Source: Ceratopteris richardii (Eukaryota; Streptophyta; Polypodiopsida; Polypodiales; Pteridaceae). From it: a stretch of 64,000 bases of DNA. Under the pieces are notes generated by a model. It saw only the letters and a list, made by a program, of their open reading frames with translations. It was not told where the DNA came from and made no database searches. Location of the stretch: assembly GCA_020310875.1 (NCBI GenBank), contig CM035416.1, forward strand, positions 71,625,983 to 71,689,982, written 5' to 3'. A program made the position numbers and the translations under genes. Positions 45,995 to 55,671 of the stretch are shown one piece after another (position 1 is the stretch's first letter; the number at the start of each line of letters is the position of its first letter).

Positions 45995-47068
45995 TTGGAA
46001 TGCCAAACTGCATTCAATCGTTTAAAAGGATTATTGACGCAGGCTCCCATTTTGCAACCTCCTGATTGGGAACGCCCATTCCATGTCTTTATAGATGCAT
46101 CGGATGTAGCCATTGGCAGTGTTTTAATGCAGCAAATAGACAAATGGTTTCGGCCTATTTACTATGCAAGTCGCCGACTCGCTCCTGCGGAAAGGAATTA
46201 TTCTGTGACTGAACGAGAATGCCTCGGATTGGTATATTCTGTAAAGAAATTCAGGCATTATTTGCTAGGCCGAAAATTCAACTTTCACGTAGATCATGCT
46301 GCACTTGTATATCTTGTCCGGGAGCAACATTTAGGTGGTCACTTGGCTCGTTGGGTCTTATTGTTACAAGAGTTCGACTACGAAGTGATTCATCGACCAG
46401 GTACAGCCCATGCCTTAGCATACTTTCTCTCTCGATTGGATTTCGACGAAGCTCCGGTAGGCGTTGACGATACCACACCAGCAATTTACGCTGTTGAACA
46501 AGCTTGTGACGAATCTCTCGAACACCCTGAGCAGCCTACCTATTATGATACGTTGTTAACTTTCCTGACTGATGGATGTCTTCCTCTTCATACACCTCTG
46601 GCTATGCGACGAAAGATTGCAGTTTATAGTCGCCGATTCCGGTTGCTGGTAGGACAGTTATACTATATGGACCACACTGGTGTATTGCTTCGCTACATTC
46701 CGCCACATGAAGCAAACTCAGTCATCACTATGGCACATTCGATACCCTCTAGTGGACATTTTGCAGCAGATCTCACTCATCGGAAGATTCTGCAAAGTGG
46801 GCTTTGGTGTCCAACCATGTATAAAGACGTACTTCAGTTTGTGCAGCATTGCGATACTTGTCAACAGGCTGGACAGCCATTACAGAGACACTTTTTTCCT
46901 CTACAACCTGTATTACCTTTGGAACCTTTTCAGAAGTGGGGTCTTGATTTGATTGGACCAATCACACCACCAGCAAAATGCCTGATGAAGAATGTTTTTT
47001 CGCGTTATGGATTACCTCTAGAACTTGTGACAGATCAAGGAACACACTTTGCTAACAATTTAATGTGA
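45995..47068 (+). pseudogene. RNase H and integrase N-terminal part, element B copy 1
   Basis: RNase H: HVFIDASDVAIGSVLMQ, ASRRLAPAERNYSVTERE, FNFHVDHAALVYL and HALAYFLSRLD. Integrase zinc site: HSIPSSGHFAADLTHRKI, then CDTCQQAG. First catalytic D in KWGLDLIGPI near 46940. Sequence then jumps from PPAKC directly to SRYGLPLELVTDQGTHF, missing roughly 45 residues of the core between the first and second aspartates: an internal deletion near 46978. TGA at 47066-47068. Confidence 0.85.
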
Positions 47069-47690
47069 GTACTAACCCACACTTTTCAAATTCTACATAA
47101 ATTCAGTTCACCGTACTATCCTCGTGCTAATGGTTTAGCTGAAAGTACCAACAAGACGCTATTAAGTATGCTTCGCAAATTAATCGTGGAATCACCAGAA
47201 AGATGGGATCAATTACTACCTGCAGTCTTATGGGCATATCGGACTACATACAAAGTTGCAACCGGACTGACTCCTTTCAAGCTTGCTTATGGGTTGGAAG
47301 CAATCGCGCCTATGGAAATTGTCCTCCCAAGCTTACACGTGGCCATAACTCAGAAACTGTTACCTGAAGACTCTTTATCATTTCGGTTGGAAGCACTCAA
47401 AGACTTGGATGAACATCGTTGGGAAAGCTTTCTAACTCTTCAAGAAAAAACGGCAAGCCCAGACTCATGATCGTTTCCTCAAGACTCCTATGTTTACGGT
47501 GGGCCAACTTGTGTTGTTTTATAATGCTAAAGCAAATCGTTCTATTGGGAAATTTAAATTACAGTGGTTCGGTCCTTACCGGATTAGTGAACAAGTGGGA
47601 CCAGCTACTTTTCGATTGACTACCTTGACTGGAGTACCTCTTCCTAAAGTGATCAATGTGGCCGTATCACCAAGCGCCTGATCCTCGCTG
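47069..47690 (+). pseudogene. Integrase C-terminal part, element B copy 1
   Basis: YYPRANGLAESTNKTLL holds the catalytic glutamate (LAEST), followed by ERWDQLLPAVLWAYRTTY, typical of plant gypsy integrases. After a frame change near 47465, FTVGQLVLFYNAKANRS and WFGPYRISEQVGPATF match the GPF/Y region. Pol ends about 47681. Confidence 0.83.
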
Positions 47691-48021
47691 ACGTGTCCTT
47701 CGTTTTTCCACGTGTCACTTATTTTCGTTTTTATTGTTGCATGTTAGTTGAATAAGACCATAAGCTCCTCGTTTTGATACATAATCATAATTAATCACGG
47801 CCTTGTGTTATTGATTCTGCTCATGCATGCCCGCCATAATTATAAAGGTTATCATCTCAATACCGCGCGATGATTAGGGCTTTCGATCGCCTTCCGTTGT
47901 CGAGTATCTACATAATCTTCTTCTTTTCACTGTTAATCGCTATTGTGTCTATGTGCTTTGAGTGCTCTGTGTTTCCTGTGTTTGCCGCGTATTCGTGTTC
48001 TTGTGATTTCGAGTGCGCATC
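47691..48021 (+). promoter_or_regulatory. Spacer between pol and extra ORF, with possible internal promoter
   Basis: AT-rich 330 bp without coding signal. TATAAAGG at about 47841 lies 180 bp before the next ATG and could start a separate transcript. No splice evidence. Confidence 0.35.
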
Positions 48022-50150
48022 ATGGAAGCTTTAGCTAATTTTGCTACCTTCCGATGGACTCCCTCATGACGTGAGTGAGTTCTTGCGTATCCGCAGCTTG
48101 TTGAACTTTGCTGAATTGCCTTGGCATTCAGTGGAGTGTCACCCTTATTATGCACAGATTATTGCAGCCATTGCCGCCACTCCTGCTACCGAGCAGAGTT
48201 GGCCGATTACATGTTTACCATCTCGCATCGTAATCACATTAGCATCATTCGTTGCAGCATTCCGTTTGCCCATAGAAGGCATGGAGAATGGTCCTCTCCT
48301 TCCTATTGCTACTATGGTATAATTATTCCCACGGCACTCATCGAATGAGTATGCCATCTTGTGTCGCCCTGATCCAGATCGAACCGCATTACAATTCTTA
48401 GTTGCCATATTGAATTTACAAAAACGTACTTATGGGATTTCATGCCTGTTTTATTCGATGATTGACATGGCTTCTCGTGAGCCTGTTAATTTAGCCTCGT
48501 TCTATTTCCGGTGCATTCACCGTGAATGCGTTACGGTTATTAAGCACGTCAACAAGGGAGAGCTTCCGCGTTCGTGTTTACCACATATACTTACCTTTCT
48601 GTTTCCATCCATTCAAGCCGCGCAACCCCCGCCAAGAGCTCCAATTTTGTATCATGAAAAATCTGCCCAAGTGCTCGAAGATACAGAAGAAGATGATGAA
48701 GATCTCTTCCAACTCCTTCGTCGGAAACACAAACGGATAAGCCCTTCTGAGAGTCAAGCTCAAGGCTCCACTGCCGGGCATGAGGAAGAAATCTTTCATG
48801 ACACTGCCACTTCAATCCATGTGGAATCTTCTGGTCCATCTTCTCCGAATAAGCAGCAGGAACAAAGTGCGTCCGCCACCGCATCTGACGCAATTTCTTC
48901 TAAGGAGGGATCTCAGCAGTAGACTCAGGTGGATGTGCCAGCCATTGTTGCAGAGATAATAAATGAAATCATTACCTTGGTCGATGTTGTAATTGACCGG
49001 ACTGAAGTGACTACGCAGCAACCTGCTGGAATAGTGTTGGTGCCCAACACTCTTATGCCCACTCCTCCACCAATGCCTCCAGTTAAGCCCATTATCCCTG
49101 TTCAACCGATTGTTCTTGATTAAACTGCTACTTCATCCTCTTCACCTAACTATTCTCCACCATCTTCCCATCACCTCTTGTCAGCTTCTTCATCCCAGCC
49201 ACTTCCTCCTCCTCTTCTTCCTCCGCTCCCCATGTTTACTGAGTTAGCATCCATGGATCGTATGTTGATCCAATTGTCGCAGCAACTACCAATGCAGATG
49301 AAGGAGGTTACTGACAATCTGAGACAAGAACTAAAACACAAAGTTGATGTATTAGAAGCCGATATTACTCCATTGCAAGAGGAAGTAGATGCAGTGAAGG
49401 CTGAAAACCATGCTTTGCATGTACAGATTCAATAGCTCTAGGCTAGACTTGCCGAACAGGATTCGTTGATCAGTCAAAGAGATGCTGCGTTGGCTGAATC
49501 AAAAGCCAAAGATGATTTAGTAAGTGCTTGTGATGCAAAATTGTCCAGTTGAAATAGTTAGTCCAGGATAAAGAGGATGCTTGCGTGGCACTTGGAAATT
49601 TACTGGAAGAAACGCGAGTACAGCTTGATGAAGTTGTGCAGCGAGGACAGGAGATGGCGGATTTAGCCAAGCGGACTAATGAAGAACTCCAGAGAGCAAA
49701 TGCCAATTTGTTTGAAGCAAATTCTACTCTTAAAACCTAGATGACTTTAACAGCTCAACTCCAGAAGGAGGCCGCAGGAATTCAAAAGGAAAGAGATGCT
49801 TATTACCTGACAATTCAAGATCAGTCTCAGGAGTTAGAGAGAAGAGAAAAGCAATTAGGTGTTAAAGCTGACTGATTATCCAGAATCGACAAGCAGATTG
49901 AAGACATGAAATTGAGTCGTGACGCCGCCCTTGCAAATGATTTCTACCTACAAGAGGCCTTTTTGCAGACGCAGGCTGACATATTAATGAGTCAAGTAAT
50001 TACCGCAAGCTCTGTTTGTACTGATGCACAGTTAGTCGAACCAGACACTTTAAAATTGATGTTGGATTCTCTGAAGCAAAAAATTTCCCGAACTTTTAAA
50101 TTAGCTCGCGCCATGTATCTACAGGGTATAGAGATGAACCCTAAAATTTT
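48022..50150 (+). pseudogene. Extra ORF downstream of pol in element B (coiled coil)
   Basis: Not a canonical retrotransposon protein; function unknown. It starts MEALANF at 48022 with an early frame change near 48040. An N-terminal domain follows (EFLRIRSLLNFAELPWHS, LPSRIVITLASFVAAF, FYFRCIHRECVTVIKHVN). Then come an acidic/Ser-rich stretch with EDTEEDDEDLFQLLRRKHKR, a Pro-rich linker, and from about 49270 to 49990 a long heptad-like coiled coil (LRQELKHKVDVLEADI, LSRIDKQIEDMKLSRDAALA). In-frame stops at 48920 (TAG), 49121 (TAA), 49433 and 49439 (TAG), 49738 (TAG) and 49873 (TGA), plus at least one indel. Extra ORFs between pol and the 3' LTR are known in some plant gypsy groups. Confidence 0.7.
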
Positions 50151-50187
50151 GTTTCCATTGCGGGTTCAAGTCCACCGTGCGTGCCAG

Positions 50188-50762
50188 TGTAAGCCGCCGG
50201 ATTGGCATTTTGTATTTTCATTGTTCCTGTATTTTCCTATCCCGCACGAATTGAAAGGTTTCCTATTCCTCATGAACCGAAAGGTCGTGTGAAGAGATGT
50301 ATCGACTTATCAACTAATAAAAAGACATTGCGGTGACGCTCCGGTAACGACAAGCGGGATCGCCAGACTGTGTGTCTGGGCGATTGTAGTCTGTGGAGAA
50401 GCCGTAGTGCAGTGTTCATGAAGTCTGAGTATTGTCATCCTTACCTTTGTTAATTTCATTACTTTGTGATTAACACATAAGGTTCTGTTGTCGATATACG
50501 TCTGTGCGACGATAGTCACTAATTGCTACGTGATGCACTGTGAACAGTATTAAACTGAGTATGAACAGCAAATCTGTGAGAAGATTAACTAGAGTCTTGA
50601 CAGTAATTCGGATTAAACAGAGTGTTGAATGTTAACGTATTACGGTTTGGATAAATTAATTGGGAAAATCAAGTTATAGGGCCTCTGATTTATCAGACCC
50701 CTACCACTCCCAAGAACCCGAAAGAACTTAAAATGCCTGTAATGTAAAAGAGCATTTTAACA
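50188..50762 (+). repeat. LTR 2 of element B
   Basis: Starts TGTAAGCCGCCGG, ends GCATTTTAACA, 575 bp, several percent different from LTR 1. The bases just before it are not purine-rich and instead contain GGTTCAAGTCC, a tRNA T-arm-like word. Confidence 0.92.
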
Positions 50763-50843
50763 CTCGCGCCGTCTGTGGGAAGGTGGCCATAGATTGTGAA
50801 TCAATAGTAAGGTGGAGTAGTACGCAAGTGGTGCAGAGGTGAT

Positions 50844-51517
50844 ATGTCGGTTACTCGGTCCGGCGAGTCGTATCCGAAGTACAGGAGAGACCAGCATCCC
50901 TGGACAGTACCAAATTTGTTAGGGACACCCCCAGTCGGCAGAAGCATAGACCGGTTAAGTCCAGTTGTCGAAGGAACAGAGTCTGTTAGCAGTGATTCCG
51001 GTAGAATTCCGGTGACACAGGAGGAAATCCGATAGATTTTGGTGTTATTTCGGTACAGTTTGCAGAAGGTACAGAAACTTTGGAGTGTACAGGGACACAG
51101 TGCGCAGTTGACCGGACACCGTCTCGTCAGGATTCAAACTTTTCTGAGGATAAAGTGGTGTTACCCAGAGAGATCATTGCCGGTGAAAGAATACCTTGTT
51201 TTGGGGAAAGTTCGACAAATTTCGATGATAGTTCGGTCCTAGTTGCAGGGAATTTATAGTTTTCCGATGACAGTGTGATACTTCCTGGTGAATCTTCATT
51301 TCGGACACCACTGTTCGGGGCAAATTTGCCTACCTGGGATATCCAAGCTCAGGATAGGCTCTTCGATTTGGAGATCCGTGAGAGATTGAATGCTATTTTC
51401 AAGCCGGAAGGTGAATAGCCCGACCATACAGACTCTAAAGGTCAAGAAACGCCACCTCAGAACTCAGGAGATAGCAACGGTACCACGGCTAGCACTATGA
51501 GTGGTCAACAGCAACAT

Positions 51518-51555
<38 letters not shown>

Positions 51556-52560
51556 ACCCTTTCCACTGCAACCGGTTCCAACAGGGGTAACTTACACAAA
51601 GTTCGGTGGATTTCGAGGTGATGATCCTGATGCCCATGTACGTACCTTTGAAATAAGTTATGCAGTGCTAAACCATCCACCCGATCTAGCATACAAGGCC
51701 ATCGTATTCCAGTCTACATTAGTCAATGAAGCAGCGAGATGGTTAACAGAGTATGATTTCAATGATTTTGTTACCTATGAGGCGGTAAGGGATGCGTTTT
51801 TACAGAGGTTCCGGTTGAAGAAAAATCTCCCCAAAATGTTCGATTACTTGCAGAACAATAGGCAGAAGCCGCATCAGACTGTTCAGGAATATGCCACATT
51901 ATTTAGAACTCATTTAAGACAATTGCCTCTGGCACATGCTAATTTACCGGATGATGTTATAACCCAGTGGTTCATTAATGGTTTAACCCCACAGCTACGA
52001 CAAATTATGATCATCCGCTGTGTGGGAGCTATGACACTAGATCTTGTTATAGCGATGGCCCTGCAACTGGAGCATAAGGTTGAAGGATTCACCGAAGACT
52101 TGGAGTGGTTGAAGGCCATTAAAAATGTTACCGATGATCCGGTTAAACAGACGTATTGCACTAAGTGCAAAACTCCCGGGCACACCAGTGCCACTTGTGC
52201 CCTTAATCAGATGTATTGCGCCATCTACAATATCACCGGACACTCAACCGAAAATTGTGCGTAAAATGCTAAAGTGCAGGGACATGCAGCTGTAAATGCC
52301 ATTATACAAGAACCAGGACAGCCAGCAACCCACTACGTGCCAACGCAGATGCAAAACAATCAACCGCAAGGATACAGGAATTATCGAGGACAACGAAATA
52401 CCAACTTTAATACAAATCGCTAGCAGGCAGGTACATCACCGAAAAATACTTCTCTGCCACCACCTCGATGTCACTTTTGCGGTGAACTTGGCCACATCCA
52501 GAGATTCTGCAAGGATGCAGTCGAATATGATAAAAGAAAGAAAGAGCGTCAGAACCCGAT
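50844..52560 (+). pseudogene. Gag of element B, copy 2
   Basis: The gag frame begins MSVTRSGESYPKYRRDQHPW at 50844, a start kept intact here and deleted in copy 1. After E/S/T-rich sequence and frame changes, a Gln run without stops is at 51510-51556, then the gag core (51497-52264) and the same three knuckles. TAA at 52262-52264 (copy 1 TAT) and TAG at 52431-52433 (copy 1 TGG) break it. Confidence 0.85.
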
Positions 52561-53335
52561 GACCAACACGGTCTATATCTCCCTAGTGGAATCGCAAGCA
52601 GCAGTGGTCCAGACAAGATCCGGTAAGCAGTTGCAACCCGCAGCTGAGGTGTTTGAACTTGGCATCCGTGAACAGCATCGAATGTATACCAAAGCCAGCC
52701 AATGGACCGCCAAAGAGCCTACCATGTTCCCCGATCCAATTCCGGTGACACAGGTTCCCCTGTCAAATGTGAAAGCACATAAACAAGACTCTACTCCAGT
52801 AACAGGAGAATCATCATCGGAACCAATGAAGAATGCAATTCCAACAGACCAGGTATGGGATATTCTCTCGAAGGCTTCAATTACACTTCCTTTGGGTCAA
52901 CTACTCGCTCTATTGCCCAGAGCTAGGCAACAATTCTTGCAACAGGTCAGCCCTGAATTGTCCAATACTCCGGCGACGGCAACAATACAACCGGAATTTG
53001 ACTCTACGGTGGATCATTATGTCCCCTTAATCACTGTCTGGCATAAAAATCACAAGAATACGCAAGTGTTAATCGATGGCCGTTTCGGTGTGAACATAGC
53101 AACTGCAGCTCTCTGCAAAAAGTTAGGGTGGACCCAAATTGAGCCCCTTCAATTCTTTGTCAGAATGGCAGATCAATCCTGAGTCCATCCGGTGGGATTA
53201 GTCAGGAATATCCCGATCACTTTGTAGGGTACAACGTTTAGAATGACTTTTGTAGTCTTAGAACTACCAGAAACCAGCCTTGATTACAATCTCCTTTTCG
53301 GTCGACCGTGGTTGAAACAGGCTAAAGTTATACAA
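52559..53335 (+). pseudogene. Protease region of element B, copy 2
   Basis: Same protease as copy 1, but the active site reads VLIDGRFGVNI, so the second glycine of the motif is lost. TGA at 53180-53182 (copy 1 CGA) and TAG at 53225-53227 (copy 1 CAG). Confidence 0.8.
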
Positions 53336-54187
53336 GATTGGTCAGCACAGGAACTGACTTCTAAAGACAATCACCATAAATATGCTGTCAAACTAGATGC
53401 CATTCAGCCCTGCGAACTTCATGCCAGGCCCTATGTAGTAGAGCCAGTCCATATGTTGGATGGCTTATCTGACGATGAAGAAGAGGCATTTTTGATGAAC
53501 AATAAAGATTTGATTTCCTTAGGTACTATAGATCTTCAGGCTGTAGCTGATAACTAGAGTCCGACAGCCTGTACCGTTGTTCCCGTGATCGGAGACATGG
53601 ATGTAGATGATAATGTTGCTATGGATGGAGCTACTCTACATCAACTTTTACAATCAGCTGACGATCCGGGAAAACCTCGTCAATTCTATGTCCCGAAAGA
53701 CCAATTAGTAACCTATAATCTGGGTGATGAAAGCAACCCGCGTCCTGTGAAGATTAAGGCAGGATTGTCCGAGGCATTTCAAGAAGATTTGAGTCGACTC
53801 CTGCGTGAGTTTTCTGATGTTTTTGCCTGGGATTACCGTGATATGAAGGGTCTTGATCCGCGGATCTATCAACATCGAGTCGTGCTTAAGCCGGAAGCGA
53901 AGCCAATTAAACAATCCAGCTACTGCATGAATCCCAATTATGCAGCACAGGTCAAAGCAGAGCTCGATAGGTTATTGAAGGTGGGATTCATCGTACCAAT
54001 AGAACACGCTGAATGGATATCTCTGATCGTTATTGTTCCTAAGAAAAACAAGTAGCTACGAATCTATGTGGATTACCGAAAATTGAGTGCAGCCACGGTA
54101 CCTGATCCGTTTCCTCTTCCCTTTCTTGACACAATGCTTGACAGAGTGTCCGGGCATGAGATGTACTCCTTTTTGGACGGCTACAGT
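53336..54187 (+). pseudogene. RT start of element B, copy 2, truncated
   Basis: Follows copy 1 until the codons for FLDGYS and ends at 54187, where unrelated sequence begins. TAG at 53555-53557 (copy 1 TGG) and at 54053-54055 (copy 1 CAG). The active site and everything downstream are missing. Confidence 0.88.
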
Positions 54188-55039
54188 CCTTCGCTGTAGT
54201 CCTCGACACTGTAGCTTGCTTGATGCTTCTTTGGAATCCTATCTCCAAAGCCGAGGGTTGTTCACCTTTGCGTATCCAGATCTGCTTCATGACATGGGGT
54301 ATTCTGTATTGTACCGATTGGTGTGCATTCTTCTTGGTCCTCGGGCTCCTCTGTATCTTGTATTTTCCGGCTTGCTTTCCTCGAATTCTCTTTGGAAAAG
54401 AAGGGAACTCCTCGTTGACTTCTGTACCTTCGTCATGAGTGGCAATCTTTTGCACCATAGAACTTTGGTCAAGAGTAGCATGGTTCATTTCAGGTGGACT
54501 CCTGGAAGGACCAGGATTCAATGCCTCTTCTAGTGGCCTATGTGCTTGATTTTCTAATTCAATCGTTATGTGGTTTTGGCCTACCCATTCTTGAAGAAGT
54601 CCACTTCTTAGGTTGAGGCTGACTGCATGATCATAGATCTAGTCTTGGCCCAGGACAAGAGGTTCGGTAAGATCCTCGTCTTCACATACTAGCACTTTGA
54701 CTGCCATTAGCACCTCTTGAATGTAGAGAGGAAGTTCCACCTCACCAATGCAAGGGGTTTCCACACCTCCCAATCCTATGAGGTATGCCTCTATAGGATT
54801 GATTTGTAATTGCAGCTCTTGGCAGTAAGAAAGTCGAACTGCACTAGTGGCTGCCCTTGAGTCAATTAAAGCTCTCACTGCCCTTACACTCTCTCCTTGT
54901 CCTACTTCTAGGGTTACAAAAGGCCGTCGGTCGATTATTCTATGCGAATGTCCACCTGAAGCCTCGCACATGGCCATGTGTAGCTCAGTGATGAGTAGCT
55001 CCTCCTTTAATGTCAATCCGGGAAGACGTGAGGATGGTA
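54188..55039 (-). pseudogene. Gypsy protease and linker fragment
   Basis: On the minus strand: ELHMAMCEASGG, RRPFVTLEVGQ, the active site region AVRALIDSRAATSAV (the usual glycine of DSG replaced by arginine) and TEPLVLGQD, the flap-to-end pattern of a retropepsin. The frame stays open through the linker (NHITIELENQAHRP) to the junction at 54188, with a single TAG at 54639-54641. Neither gag nor RT of this element is adjacent: it is cut by element B on one side and the LTR at 55040 on the other. Confidence 0.7.
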
Positions 55040-55499
55040 TGATGACCTCGAGCAAGTGAAGGCACAAGTGCGTGAGTGCGAAGCACACTAACATGCACAC
55101 ACATACACACACACGCGCACACAAGGCAAGACAAAGAGTGAGAAGCAATGGAGTTCTTTAGATTACTTTCAAAAAGCTCATACAAGTCTAGATCAATTAC
55201 AAGCTAACCTCAAAAATGAGCTCTCTAGCTCTATTTATAGTTTTTGACTAGGTTTTGGCCGTGTCCAGACCTAGTGTCCGGCCTAGTTAAAAATTAGGTT
55301 CTCTACCCTATTTGGAGGTTCAAACAAAGTCTAAAAAATGTGAAAACTGACAGGTAGGTACTTCTAAAGCTCCTCAAGCTCAAGGACTCCTTGGCTTGCA
55401 TAAAATGGAGCTACAAAAATATGAAATGGTATTTACAATGGTTTTTAGTGATGAAAATCACTATTTTTGTAGGGGTTTCTAATAACATTTTGACATACA
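55040..55499 (-). repeat. Probable 3' LTR following the all-TAG frame
   Basis: On the minus strand it begins TGTATGTCAAAATG after a purine-rich tract and probably ends GAGGTCATCA. CTATAAATAGAGCTAG at about 55231-55246 is a good TATA box. No second copy is in the window, so the ends are inferred. Confidence 0.55.
55074..55126. repeat. CA/CG-type dinucleotide microsatellite
   Basis: CACACACATACACACACACG and related dinucleotides, inside the probable LTR. Confidence 0.85.
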
Positions 55500-55500
55500 T

Positions 55501-55532
55501 TTCCTGGAGCTCCCTACTTGCTCCTTCTCCTT
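55501..55532 (-). other. Purine-rich tract before the minus-strand LTR
   Basis: On the minus strand AAGGAGAAGGAGCAAGTAGG, continuing GAGCTCCAGGAA, directly before the LTR start: a candidate polypurine tract. Confidence 0.5.
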
Positions 55533-55671
55533 GTGTGTCCACCTCTTTTATATGCGTTAGTGTCCTGAAAAAATATTGGCCTACTTGCCAGATCGTCGTT
55601 GACTGCTCTGTCTGCTTGTACTTTCTCTTCTCTCTGACTCCCTTCGTAAGCTTCCTTGCCTAGTGAGTCCT

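Larger units (their letters stand above)
41499..54187 (+). mobile_element. Gypsy element B: LTR-internal-LTR-truncated internal
   Basis: Two 575-bp LTRs (41499-42073, 50188-50762), each followed by the same kind of primer site and gag-pol. The first internal part (42074-50187) runs through gag, protease, RT, RNase H, integrase and an extra ORF. The second (50763-54187) stops abruptly inside RT. The copies differ at several percent of positions by eye, so this is an old arrangement: either unequal recombination or two neighbouring insertions. No polypurine tract is visible before the second LTR, which favours the latter. Relation to the Tat/Ogre group is suggested by primer site, protease form and extra ORF. 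Confidence 0.85.

Noticed and set aside
50161..50187. Possible tRNA gene (GGTTCAAGTCC followed by GTGCCA)
   Set aside because: The T-stem does not pair and no acceptor, D or anticodon arm can be found upstream.
54181..54199. Small inverted repeat CTACAG...CTGTAG at the element B truncation point
   Set aside because: A 6-bp stem is common by chance; no further sign of a hairpin-driven break.
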